From contig CAVWOV010000002.1 in the NCBI GenBank assembly GCA_963756715.1, positions 5,230 through 69,229 of the forward strand: 64,000 bases of DNA. The letters run 5' to 3'. Position numbers and translations under genes: made by a program. The notes under the pieces are model-generated. The model ran no database searches and had not been told where the DNA came from. It worked only from the letters and a program-made list of their open reading frames with translations. Shown here piece by piece: positions 46,485-54,964 of this stretch (position 1 is its first letter; every line of letters starts with the position of its first letter). Origin of the DNA: VAZQ01 sp963756715 (lineage in GTDB: Bacteria; Pseudomonadota; Alphaproteobacteria; Rhizobiales; Xanthobacteraceae).

Positions 46485-46515
46485 TTGCTGGACGGGCGAA
46501 ACTCACGGCTATAAT
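46485..46515 (+). promoter_or_regulatory. Possible sigma-70 promoter of the S24 regulator gene
   Basis: TTGCTG (46485-46490) and TATAAT (46510-46515) are separated by 19 bases, about 60 bases before the regulator ATG. The spacer is slightly long. AGTTGCT also occurs in direct repeat at 46455 and 46484, a possible operator. Confidence 0.4.
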
Positions 46516-46575
46516 TCCTAGACGTTGGATAAAGTCCGGCGCAAGTTGACGCTCCGGCAGGTGGGATCAGGCCAA

Positions 46576-47211
46576 ATGATGCTAACGCACTCCCAGATTT
46601 GGACGGCACTCGACCGCCTCGCCGCGCGTGCCGACCTCTCGCCCTCGGGACTCGCCAAGAAATCCGGCCTCGATCCGACGACCTTCAACAAGTCGAAGCG
46701 AATCACCCCCGACGGCCGGCCCCGCTGGCCCTCCACCGAATCGGTAGCGAAGGCGCTCGACGCCACCGCCACCAATATCGACACCTTCGTGCAGCTCATC
46801 GGCGACACCGGCCGCGCGGTGACGCGGCCGGTGCCGCTGATCGGTTTCGCGGAGGCCGGCGCGGGCGGCTATTTCGACGACGGCGGATTTCCGGCAGCCG
46901 GCAGCGGGTGGGACGAGATCGCCTTCCCGGCGGTCAACGATGAACATGCCTATGCGCTGGAAATCTCCGGCGACTCGATGATGCCGGCCTACCGCGACGG
47001 CGACGTGATCGTGGTCTCGCCGGCCGCGCCGATCCGCCGCGGCGACCGCGTGGTGGTCAAGACCAAAGGCGAAGAGGTGATCGTTAAGGAACTCAAACGC
47101 CGGACCTCGAAGACCATCGAGCTGCGCTCGCTCAATCCTGCCCACAAAGAGCGCACGCTGGCGGCGCGCGACGTGTTGTGGATCGCGCGCATCGTTTGGG
47201 CGAGCCAGTAA
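46576..47211 (+). CDS. S24-family (CI/LexA-like) transcriptional regulator
   Basis: A 211-aa protein with an N-terminal helix-turn-helix (ALDRLAARADLSPSGLAKKSGLDPTTFNKSKR, about 10-42) and a C-terminal S24/LexA-type domain. The serine lies in EISGDSMMPAYRDGDVIVV and the lysine in RGDRVVVKTKGEEVIVKEL, the catalytic dyad of self-cleaving repressors. There is a cleavage-like Ala-Gly (AEAGAGGYF) between the domains. Chromosomal members of this group are common in Rhizobiales and are not necessarily prophage-derived. No phage genes are near. Targets unknown. The start at 46576 is favoured over 46525 for the HTH length. Confidence 0.9.
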   Translation: MMLTHSQIWTALDRLAARADLSPSGLAKKSGLDPTTFNKSKRITPDGRPRWPSTESVAKALDATATNIDTFVQLIGDTGRAVTRPVPLIGFAEAGAGGYFDDGGFPAAGSGWDEIAFPAVNDEHAYALEISGDSMMPAYRDGDVIVVSPAAPIRRGDRVVVKTKGEEVIVKELKRRTSKTIELRSLNPAHKERTLAARDVLWIARIVWASQ

Positions 47212-47255
47212 AGCTCATTACGCCGCGCTGGCGGACGCGAATCGGGAGAATGGCC

Positions 47256-48248
47256 ATGAGGTCCTCGCCCCTGCTGTCGCCATCCCGCGCGATCTTCGCG
47301 ACGTTCATTGTGCTGTGTCTCCTGGCCACGTCGGACCAGAACGCATGCGCCGAATATCCAGAGAAGCCGATCCGGCTGCTGCTGCCGTTTCCGCCCGGCG
47401 GCGCGGTGGACATCGTCGCGCGTCTCGTCGCCGGCAAGATGGCGGACGATCTCGGACGCCCGATCGTGATCGAGAACAAGGCCGGCGCCGGCGGCATCAT
47501 TGCAACGGATGCGACCGCCAAGGCAGCGGCGGATGGCTACACGCTTTTGCTCACCACGCCGAACCACACCATCAATGCCGCGCTCAATCCGAAATTGCCT
47601 TACAATACCAAAAAGGATCTGGTGCCAGTCTCGATCGTGGCCGAAGTGCCGGAACTCCTGGTAAGTCATCCGGCTGCGCCATTCGACAGCTTCGCGGGTT
47701 TTGTCGACTACGCGAAGCAGAACCCCGGCAAGTTGAACTACGCCTCGGCCGGCAACGGCACGCTGCCGCACATCACGATGGAGTTGCTGCTGCGGCGCCT
47801 CGGGCTCGACGTTCGCCACATCCCCTACCGCGGCGCCGCGCCCGCCATGACCGATCTGCTGGCGGGTCAGGTTCAGCTCAAGATGGACACCTACGCGACT
47901 GCCGCGGCGCATGTGGCCGCCGGCAAGCTACGCGCACTCGCCTATGCGAGCCGGGCGCGCTCACCGCTGATGCCGAACGTCCCGACGGTCGCCGAACTTG
48001 GACTCCCGGGCTACGAAGGCATCCTGTGGATCGGCATGATGGCGCCGACGGGCACGCCGACGGCCGTCATCGGCAAGCTCGCCGCCGCAGCGATGCGCGC
48101 GGTGCGCGCGCCGGAAGTGGCGGCGCGGTTGCGACGCGACGGCGTCGAACCGGTCGGCGGTACGACGCAGGACTTCGCCACCCTCATTCCGCGCGAGATC
48201 GCGCAATGGCGCGACGTGATCGCCGCCGCCAAGATCACCGCCCAGTGA
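47256..48248 (+). CDS. Bug-family (TctC-like) solute-binding protein
   Basis: A 330-aa exported receptor, second of its kind in the window. Signal peptide 1-32 (IFATFIVLCLLATSDQNACA), then YPEKPIRLLLPFPPGGAVDIVARLV, VIENKAGAGGIIATDATAKA, HIPYRGAAPAMTDLLAGQVQLKMD, and MMAPTGTPTAVIGKL. The start at 47256 has GGGAG at a proper distance; 47250 is also in frame. No tctAB genes accompany it. It heads a run of catabolic genes (VOC dioxygenase, luciferase-like, RidA), which suggests uptake of an aromatic or organic acid; this is inference. Confidence 0.93.
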   Translation: MRSSPLLSPSRAIFATFIVLCLLATSDQNACAEYPEKPIRLLLPFPPGGAVDIVARLVAGKMADDLGRPIVIENKAGAGGIIATDATAKAAADGYTLLLTTPNHTINAALNPKLPYNTKKDLVPVSIVAEVPELLVSHPAAPFDSFAGFVDYAKQNPGKLNYASAGNGTLPHITMELLLRRLGLDVRHIPYRGAAPAMTDLLAGQVQLKMDTYATAAAHVAAGKLRALAYASRARSPLMPNVPTVAELGLPGYEGILWIGMMAPTGTPTAVIGKLAAAAMRAVRAPEVAARLRRDGVEPVGGTTQDFATLIPREIAQWRDVIAAAKITAQ

Positions 48249-48282
48249 ACCCGTCGAATTTCGACATCGCCGTGTTGGCGAA

Positions 48283-49170
48283 CTAATTCCTTTGCCGGAT
48301 GTGCTCTGGAGTCGGCGGCGGCCCCCAGACGTCGCTCGGGCCGCTCCACACCTTCGGTTTCTGCGGCCGGTCGCGGTGCCACGGCCGCGGATCGAAATAG
48401 CCGAGGTCCTCGTCCAGCATTTTGTCCAGTTCGGCGAACAGCTCAATGATCTGATCGTCCGGATTGCGGTGATAAGTGTAGAGGTTGTGTCCCGGCCCGT
48501 GCCGTCCCGGTCCCCAGGTAAGCTGGATGTTCTTGCTGCCGAGTAAATCGCAGGCGGTCAGGATCTGCGCCCAATCCTTCAGTTCGAAGGCGACATGATG
48601 CATGATCGTGCGCTTGCCGCGCACGAAGTTCACGGTGTGATGGTCCGGGCCACAGCGCATGAAGGCGAACCAGTCTTCGATCCAGTCGGAGACACGGAAG
48701 CCCAGAACCTTGCCATAGAACTCGACAAATTTTTGCGGGTCGTCGACGCAAAACGCCAGATGCCCAAGCTTCAGCGGGCCGACGCCGGCGACGGCCGTAT
48801 TCTTGGCTATGGGAGTCTGCTCAGCAAACACCTCGATCACCGTGCCCTTAGGGTCCTCGAAGCCCACCATGCGGGGCACGCCGGGCGTCGAGTCACTGCT
48901 TTCCTCCGGCTTGATGCCTTCGGCTTCCAGCCCCTTGCGAATGTCGGCGATATCGGTCGCCGGGTCGACCTGAAAGGCGATGCGGGCACAGCGCGCCTCG
49001 CTGCCCTTCTGGACTCGCACGGCGATGTCGCCCACTTTGGTGGCGAGAAAAGCGGTACCGTTCTCACGGCCGGCCTCCTGGAGGCCCACCACTTGCGTGA
49101 AATAATCGATCTGCCGCTCAAGATCGGGGGTCTCGAACGTCGCATGACTCATCCGCTTGACCTGGATCAT
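48283..49170 (-). CDS. VOC-family protein (extradiol dioxygenase-like)
   Basis: A 295-aa protein with two vicinal-oxygen-chelate modules. The first (8-125) has SHATFETPDLERQIDYFTQVVGL; the second (about 137-255) has KLGHLAFCVDDPQKFVEFYGKVLGFRVSDW, HHTVNFVRG, HHVAFELKDW and DQIIELFAELD. In the second module His of LGHLAF, His of MHHVAF and Glu of IIELFAE occupy the metal-ligand positions of extradiol dioxygenases, so a ring-cleaving or related metal-dependent activity is likely. ATG 49170 chosen over a TTG at 49182. Same strand as the luciferase-like and RidA genes, 65 bases downstream of the former. Confidence 0.87.
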   Translation of the reverse strand: MIQVKRMSHATFETPDLERQIDYFTQVVGLQEAGRENGTAFLATKVGDIAVRVQKGSEARCARIAFQVDPATDIADIRKGLEAEGIKPEESSDSTPGVPRMVGFEDPKGTVIEVFAEQTPIAKNTAVAGVGPLKLGHLAFCVDDPQKFVEFYGKVLGFRVSDWIEDWFAFMRCGPDHHTVNFVRGKRTIMHHVAFELKDWAQILTACDLLGSKNIQLTWGPGRHGPGHNLYTYHRNPDDQIIELFAELDKMLDEDLGYFDPRPWHRDRPQKPKVWSGPSDVWGPPPTPEHIRQRN

Positions 49171-49235
49171 GACTGTGTCCAATTCCTTGCTTCGAAGAGT
49201 GCCAAGTTTTCATTACGCCAGCAAGGCGTGAAGCC

Positions 49236-50216
49236 CTAAACGTACGGCAGCACGTCTTCGGTCAGGCGGCGCAACTGCATCATCGGATCCCCCATGGTGG
49301 AAATCCGGAAGGTGATGCGCCGGCAGCCGGAGGCCTTGAACTGCTTCAGGTGCGCGATGCAGTCGCGCGGCGAACCGTAAGTTAGCCAGGATTCGAGCCG
49401 CTCCCTGGAATAATCCGCCGAGTAATACAGATCGAGAAACGTCTTTAAATCCGCCAGCGCGTCCGCGCTGTCGTCATTGATGTTGATGTGATGGTAGAGC
49501 ACGTTGTCGAAGCTCGACATGTCTCGGCCGTTGTCACGGCCGACCTGCAAAACAAAGTCCCACGACCGCTGAAACCCCGCCGGGCTGACGGAGTGTGTCA
49601 TCCAACCGTCGGCAATCTTGCCGACGCGCGTCAGCGCCAGCTCTGATCCTCCGGAATCTGCCTGGCCTTTCGACAGCCGCTCGGCGTTGGTCGCGAGCCA
49701 GATCGGACAAGGCGACTGCACCGGTTTCGGTTCGAGCGTCACATTCGAAAATTGCGTGAACTCGCCGTTGAACGGTGCGTTGTCCCTGCTCCACAGATGA
49801 CGAAGGATACGGATGTTCTCGAGCATCCGCTTGCGCCGCTCGCCGGGCGCGATGTTCATCGCAGCCGACTCGGCCTCCCACAGCGGGCCCGCGCCGCCGC
49901 CGGCGCAAGCCACGAGCCTGGTTCGTCCGTTCGACAGCACGTCGAGCGAGGCCCACTCATAGGCGAAGACCAGCGGATTGCGCAGCGCGAACGAACCCAT
50001 GCAGGCCGGGCCGAGCAGCACGCGTTCGGTGCGGCCCGCCACCGCGGCCAGCAGCGTCAGCGCGTCGAGCCTGCGGTTGACGAACAAGGCATCGCCGCAC
50101 CACACCGAATCCATCAACGGTGACGCCTCGACGGCATCCGCCAAGACGAGGAGATCGCGCGGTTCGCACAGCCCGACGAGCACACCGCGGTTGGACAGCG
50201 TAATGCCAAATTTCAT
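49236..50216 (-). CDS. LLM-class flavin-dependent oxidoreductase
   Basis: A 326-aa bacterial luciferase-like monooxygenase or F420/FMN-dependent oxidoreductase. TIM-barrel hallmarks: MKFGITLSNRG, SVWCGDALFVNRRLDALTLLAAVAGRTERVLLGPACMGSFALRNPLVFAYEWASLDVLSNGRTRLVACAGGG (two typical cofactor-site strands), then PCPIWLATNAERL and the C-terminal GSPRDCIAHLKQFKASGCRRITFR. Substrate unknown. Thirteen bases separate it from the RidA gene upstream, so the two are probably co-transcribed, with the VOC gene following. Confidence 0.92.
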   Translation of the reverse strand: MKFGITLSNRGVLVGLCEPRDLLVLADAVEASPLMDSVWCGDALFVNRRLDALTLLAAVAGRTERVLLGPACMGSFALRNPLVFAYEWASLDVLSNGRTRLVACAGGGAGPLWEAESAAMNIAPGERRKRMLENIRILRHLWSRDNAPFNGEFTQFSNVTLEPKPVQSPCPIWLATNAERLSKGQADSGGSELALTRVGKIADGWMTHSVSPAGFQRSWDFVLQVGRDNGRDMSSFDNVLYHHININDDSADALADLKTFLDLYYSADYSRERLESWLTYGSPRDCIAHLKQFKASGCRRITFRISTMGDPMMQLRRLTEDVLPYV

Positions 50217-50229
50217 CGTTCCGTTCCGG

Positions 50230-50610
50230 TCAGCCGTCGATCACGGCCATGAAGTCGCATTGGATCAGCACGTCCTGCTCCATCGGGACCTCCATGATCT
50301 GCCGCGCCGGCCGCGACGCCGGATCGGGAAACATCTTGACCCATTCGTCATTCACGACCTTGCGCTGCAGCTTCTCCATCCAGAACGTCACCTTGATGAT
50401 GTCCGCAACGGTAGCGCCGCCAGCTTCGACCGTCTGCCGCAAATGCTGGAACATGAATGCGCACTGCTGCTCCAGCGACGGCACGAGCTTGGACGTCGCC
50501 GGGTCCGGCCCGCGGATCAGGCCCGAGACGATGATATTGCCGATCCGGCTGGCGTTCGGGATCGGGCTCTGGTGCGCGATGTCCCCCACATAGATGCTGG
50601 TCCGAGCCAT
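50230..50610 (-). CDS. RidA-family protein
   Basis: A 126-aa protein of the YjgF/YER057c/UK114 (RidA) family, which hydrolyses reactive enamine/imine intermediates or acts in catabolic pathways that make them. Visible: RIGNIIVSGLIRG, CAFMFQHLRQTVEAGGATVADIIKVTFWM, and SRPARQIMEVPMEQDVLIQCDFMAVI, with the Arg that binds carboxylates in the SRPARQIM region. Two ATG codons are adjacent; the second (50610) is at better spacing from GGAG. First gene of the RidA-LLM-VOC run, consistent with a role in clearing an imine intermediate. Confidence 0.9.
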   Translation of the reverse strand: MARTSIYVGDIAHQSPIPNASRIGNIIVSGLIRGPDPATSKLVPSLEQQCAFMFQHLRQTVEAGGATVADIIKVTFWMEKLQRKVVNDEWVKMFPDPASRPARQIMEVPMEQDVLIQCDFMAVIDG

Positions 50611-50895
50611 CATTGGTCTCCGTCATCGGCCCGCATGTCGCAGTGCGTCACACCACGCGACGTGCGCGCCTCCACCACGGCTTTGCAGGATTGCAGCCTC
50701 ATCGCGGTCGGCAAGCGGCACCTTACGCTCGGTTGTTGTTCTGCATGAAGCCGCTGCCGGATATGCAGGGCTCCCGTGATGACACGCCATCGGGAAAAAT
50801 CATATCCTGCGCACAGGGGAAACATCCAGTCCGCGCGGCGGCCGCCTTCGGCACGCAGCGCGGCTGGAACACAAAACAACGCTCAGGACCGTCAA

Positions 50896-51621
50896 ATGAC
50901 CGCAACGCCTATTGAGCAGCTCAAAGTCTTGTCCGCCGGGGCGGTGAAATATGTCGTCACCGGACTAAGCCCGCAGTTCACGCGCGAGCGCGGCCATGAC
51001 GTCGACTTCACGTTCGGCACCATCGCGGGCGTGCAGCAGCGGCTCAAGAATGGCGAGACTGCGGATGTCATCATCGGTACCGCGCCAGCGATCGCGCAGA
51101 TGGAGCAATCCGGCGTGATCGAAGCCGGCAGCCGCGTCGACCTCGGGCGCACCCTGACCGGCATCGGCGTGCGCGAGGACACGCCCTCGCCCGACATCTC
51201 GACGCCGGACGCCTTCCGGCAGGCGATGCTCGACGCCCGCTCGATCGCCTATACCAGCCCGCAGGCCGGCGGCACGTCGGGGATCTACCTGACCGGCCTG
51301 TTGGAGCGGCTCGGGATCGCCGAGGCGGTCGGCAGGAAAACCCTGCTCTGCATCAACGGCGACGAGGTGGTCGACAAGGTCGCCGCCGGTGACGCCGAGG
51401 TCGGCTCGACCTTTCTCAGCGAAATCGTGCCGAGGAAGGGCATGAAAGTCGTGGGACCGCTGCCGGCCGCGATCGGCAACGCCACCGCCTATGCGGGCGG
51501 CATCTCGGCGGGCAGCGCCAATCGCGACGCGGCACGCGCATTTCTGGCGATGCTGACCGACCCGGCACAACGGGCGTTCTGGGTGTCGCGCGGCTTTGAG
51601 CCGGCTGGCGCTGCGGGATGA
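50896..51621 (+). CDS. ModA-like substrate-binding domain protein without signal peptide
   Basis: A 241-aa type 2 periplasmic-binding fold related to molybdate/sulfate binding proteins: LKVLSAGAVKYVVTGLSPQFTRERG, DVDFTFGTIAGVQQRLKNGETADVIIGTAPAIAQMEQSGV, ARSIAYTSPQAGGTSGIYLTGLLERLGI and the closing SANRDAARAFLAMLTDPAQRAFWVSRGFEP. The N-terminus MTATPIEQLKVLSAG enters the fold directly, with no hydrophobic export segment, and upstream in-frame sequence does not supply one. Either the protein stays in the cytosol or an unusual start is used. No ABC permease or ATPase genes adjoin. Ligand unknown. Confidence 0.82.
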   Translation: MTATPIEQLKVLSAGAVKYVVTGLSPQFTRERGHDVDFTFGTIAGVQQRLKNGETADVIIGTAPAIAQMEQSGVIEAGSRVDLGRTLTGIGVREDTPSPDISTPDAFRQAMLDARSIAYTSPQAGGTSGIYLTGLLERLGIAEAVGRKTLLCINGDEVVDKVAAGDAEVGSTFLSEIVPRKGMKVVGPLPAAIGNATAYAGGISAGSANRDAARAFLAMLTDPAQRAFWVSRGFEPAGAAG

Positions 51622-51766
51622 CAGATTGGCCGACCCTGCAAAACACAACCAGAAAGGGAGGCCATTTGCCAAGCATCCAAGAATGACGCTGTTGCGGCGG
51701 GCGCGCCGCGCTATATTTCACGGGCTGGCCGCATCTAAAGATGTAAGAGAGTTGAAGGACGTCACG

Positions 51767-52151
51767 ATGGGTTTTCACAAGGGTCACAAAGAGTTTCACA
51801 CCCTCGACATGCAGGACGGCTGGCATGTCGTGCCGGGCTACCCGCCGGGGTTCTCGGAAAAAATTCTCGCCGGCTCGCTCGATGAAAAAGGCAAGCGCGG
51901 CAACCGCACCCGCCTGCTGCGCATCGAAGCCGGGCGCGTTCTCGACCGTGCCGTTCGTGCACGACTACTGGGAAGAGGTGTTCCTGCTGTCGGGCGACCT
52001 GATCTGCGGCAACGACGAGCACGGCAAAGGCGGCGAGCAGTTCAAGGACTACACCTATGCGGTGCGGCCGCCGGGCGCCTATCACGGGCCGTTCACCTCG
52101 AAGACCGGCTGCCTGATGCTCGAGACGCATTACTACGGCGACGAGGCGTAA
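51767..52151 (+). pseudogene. Cupin-domain protein, frameshifted
   Basis: About 127 residues once one extra base near 51940-51945 is removed. The first part reads MGFHKGHKEFHTLDMQDGWHVVPGYPPGFSEKILAGSLD .. RTRLLRIEAG, then the other frame gives AFSTVPFVHDYWEEVFLLSGDLICGNDEHG and YAVRPPGAYHGPFTSKTGCLMLETHYYGDEA, a ChrR/anti-sigma-like cupin with metal-ligand candidates His and Glu in FVHDYWEEVF and His in PGAYHGPF. Reading straight through gives a basic, unstructured tail. It stands tail-to-tail with the racemase-family gene, ten bases apart. Confidence 0.8.
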
Positions 52152-52161
52152 TCCGATCCGA

Positions 52162-52906
52162 TCAATGCTCCAATAACAGCGAGCCGAAGCCGTCGATCCT
52201 GTCGTCGATGCCGTTCTGGCGGAGCGCCCACCAGTAGATGCAGGTGTTGATCGCGAGCACCGGCTTGCCGAGCCAGAACTCGGCAATGCCGGCAAGCCGC
52301 GCCATCGCCAGATTGGTACCGACCTGGATGACCGCATCGACGTCCGGGCCATCGACTTCGAGGATCGCTTCGCGCAGTTCGTGCTCGGACACATGCGCGT
52401 AGGTCACCGGGCTCGTGCCGCGCAGCCCCTTCAGGCGCACGATCTCAAAGCCGCAGTCGGTGAAGAAGCGCCGCACCTGCGCATCGCCGACCGGCATGTA
52501 GGGCGTGATCACCGCGATTCGTTTAGCTCCGTAGCGCTTGAGCGCTGCCTGCGAGGCATCCGAGCCCATCGCGACCTTCACGCCGGCGCGCGGCCTCGAC
52601 CCGCTCCATCAACCGCTGGCTGCCCTCAAGCCCGTCCCAGAATGTCTCGGATGACATGCCCATCACCAGGTAGTCCGGCTCGCAGGTCATGACCTGATCG
52701 ATGGCGTGCATCGTCTCCTTGCGGATATTGCCGATCAGCGTGTTGAAATCGTCGTCGTTGTGAACCGGATCGTTCGGGATGTGGATCCGGCCGAAATGGT
52801 TGGTCACCCCGCGTGGCCGCATGGCGTCGAATTCCGGCTGCACCGAAGTGTTGGTCGAGGGCGCGATGACCGCGAACTTCCGGCGAAATCCAAGTGAATC
52901 GGTCAT
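52162..52906 (-). pseudogene. Asp/Glu racemase superfamily (maleate isomerase/arylmalonate decarboxylase-like), frameshifted
   Basis: About 248 residues. N-terminal part: FRRKFAVIAPSTNTSVQPEFDAMRPRGVTNHFGRIHIP and ITDQVMTCEPDYLVMGMSSETFWDG-like strand, where the first nucleophile position is Asn/Thr/Ser-rich rather than Cys. C-terminal part (other frame): AAKRIAVITPYMPVGDAQVRRFFTDCGFEIV, DAVIQVGTNLAMARL and KPVLAINTCIYWWALRQNGI, with the second active-site Cys in INTCIYWW. One extra base near 52575-52590 (RVEARRREGRDG against RAGVKVAMGSDA) splits it. The family includes maleate cis-trans isomerases of nicotinate and related degradation; the specific reaction is not fixed by sequence. Confidence 0.85.
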
Positions 52907-52992
52907 GGCGCGGTTTTCCGGCTGGGTTCTCGGATATTGGCTTCTGACATGATATGTCTCGGCCGCACGGATACCAACAGGGAGCTGCCGCC

Positions 52993-54472
52993 ATGCTGCG
53001 AACGGGCAAGGAACATCTCGAATCGCTGCGCGACGGCCGCATCGTCTATGTCGGCGGCGAGCGGGTCGACGACGTTACAACCCATCCGGCCTTCCGCACC
53101 GCGGCCGGGACCGTGGCGGCAATCTACGACATGAAGGCCGATCCGGCGAACCGCGACAGCATGAGCTACGAGGAGGACGGCGGACGCCACTCGATCTATT
53201 TCCTGCGCCCCAAGACCCGTGACGATCTGCAGCGCCGATCGGACGCCCACCGCAAGATCGCGGATTTTACCTACGGCATGTTCGGCCGCTCGCCCGATCA
53301 CGTGGCGTCCTTCGTGACCGGCATGGCGATGAAGCCCGACGCGCTGACGCCGCCCTGCGGCCGTCGCCGGCAATCTCACTGCCTACTACCGCCACATCCG
53401 CGACAACGACACCTACGTGGTGTATGCGGTGGTGCCGCCGCAGGCTGCGCGCAATCCGGAATTCTACCACAAGCAGAACCTCCCGTTGCCGACGCTGCGG
53501 GTTGTGCGCGAGGACGACGATGGCGTCGTCATCTCCGGCATGAAGATGCTGGCGACCGGCGCGCTCTACGCCAACGAGATCTGGATCGGCAACGTCATCC
53601 CGCTCGCGCCCGACCAGAAGAAGGAAGCGATCACCTGCTCGATCCCGTGCAACGCGCAAGGCCTGACCTTGTGGTCGCGCAAGCCGGCGGCCGCCGGACT
53701 GACCTCGGAATTCGATTCGCCGCTCGCCTGGCGCTACGACGAAAGCGACAGCATGCTGATGTGCGACAACGTCAAGGTGCCGTGGGAGCGCGTGTTCGTG
53801 CACGACGACGCGCTGTTGTCGCGCGACATCTACATCAAGACGCCGAGCCACTGCTTCGGCAACCATCAGTCGAACGTGCGCTACTGGTCGAAGATGCGGC
53901 TGCTGCTCGGGCTGTGCAGCCGGATCGCCAATGCCACCGGCGCCGATCAGGTGCCGGCGGTGCGCGAGACGCTCGGCAAGATGTCGGCGATCGAGGCGAC
54001 GATCGGCGGGCTGGTGAACGGCCAGATCAATGCGTTCGAGAGTTGGCCCGCCGGTTACGTCTGCTTCAATCGCCGCTTCATGTATGCGGGGCTTGAGTGG
54101 TGTACGCAGAACTACAGCATGTTCATCGACGAATTGCGCACGCTCTGCGGCGGCAGCGTGTTCCAGATGCCGGCCGATGTCTCGGTGATGGACGACCCCG
54201 AACTCGCCAAGCAGTTCTCGACCTTCTGGCAGACGCCGCAGGCCGATGCGTTGACCCGCATGAAGCTGTTCAAGCTCGCCTGGGACATGACCGGCTCGGA
54301 GTTTGCCGGACGGCATCTGCAATACGAAAAGTTCTACGCCGGCGCGTCGTTCATCATCCGCAACCATTCCTACCGCGAGACCGACTGGAGCGAATTCAAC
54401 AAGCTCGTCGACAGCCTGATGGCCGGCTACGGCGTCCCGGAGGGCAAGCAATCCGGCAAGAAGGTCGCCTGA
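52993..54472 (+). pseudogene. 4-hydroxyphenylacetate 3-hydroxylase family (HpaB-like) flavin monooxygenase, frameshifted
   Basis: About 493 residues. Starts MLRTGKEHLESLRDGRIVYVGGERVDDVTTHPAFRTAA, as in HpaB/HpaH oxygenases that use reduced FADH2 from a separate reductase to hydroxylate phenols. Past the break: LTAYYRHIRDNDTYVVYAVVPPQAAR, VRVVREDDDGVVISGMKMLATGA-type FAD site, NVKVPWERVFVHDD, and NHQSNVRYWSKMRLLLGLCSRIANATG. One extra base lies near 53355-53370. No flavin reductase (HpaC) gene is nearby. Some members act on 4-hydroxybutyryl-CoA or pyrrole-type substrates, so the substrate is open. Confidence 0.87.
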
Positions 54473-54964
54473 CGGTAGCCGGACGCTGACCGCACCCTGA
54501 TCGTTGCTCATTCTGACACGCCACATGCGACGCGCCACCTCATGCTGAGGAGCGACCGCAGGTCGCGTCTCGAAGCATGGCCGCGTACCTGATGCCAGCC
54601 GCCATCCTTCGAGACGGGCGCTTCGCGACCTCCTCAGGATGAGGCCTGAGCAAGTTCGCCCGGCGCTACATATATCTACGTATATAAATGGGCACCAAAG
54701 TATGCCGCTTGCGTGCACGGCGAGCACGCGACCCTTCGGCTCGTTCGACGCAATGACCGCCGCGGCGAAGCCGGCGTCATGCGCATGTCAGATCATTGTC
54801 ATCACTACGAAGATAACTTCCGCAAAAAGAGTCCTTGCATGAAATCCAGAATTCGATTATTCTAATTGTTTTTTCGCGATCCAAGAAATTGGAATCGAGA
54901 TCGTTTGAGTAAGACACGAGAGGCCGGAATTGACCGGCATGGAATAACAAGTAAGGGTGTTGCA
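54473..54964. other. Intergenic region with repeat and AT-rich leader before the URC genes
   Basis: About 490 bases. The left part holds the palindromic repeat listed next; the right part is AT-rich and includes an imperfect palindrome ATATATCTACGTATAT near 54670-54686 and the likely promoter region of the urc genes. No gene was found. Confidence 0.5.
54538..54644. repeat. Palindromic repeat, CCTCATGCTGAGGAGCG...CCTCAGGATGAGG type
   Basis: ACCTCATGCTGAGGAGCGACCGCAGGTCGCGTCTCGAAGCATGG and CCATCCTTCGAGACGGGCGCTTCGCGACCTCCTCAGGATGAGG are two inverted halves about 20 bases apart. This is one of the commonest dispersed elements of Bradyrhizobium-like genomes. Confidence 0.85.

Noticed and set aside
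46576..47211. S24 regulator considered as a prophage repressor
   Set aside because: No integrase, attachment site or phage structural genes are visible on either side; flanking genes are metabolic.
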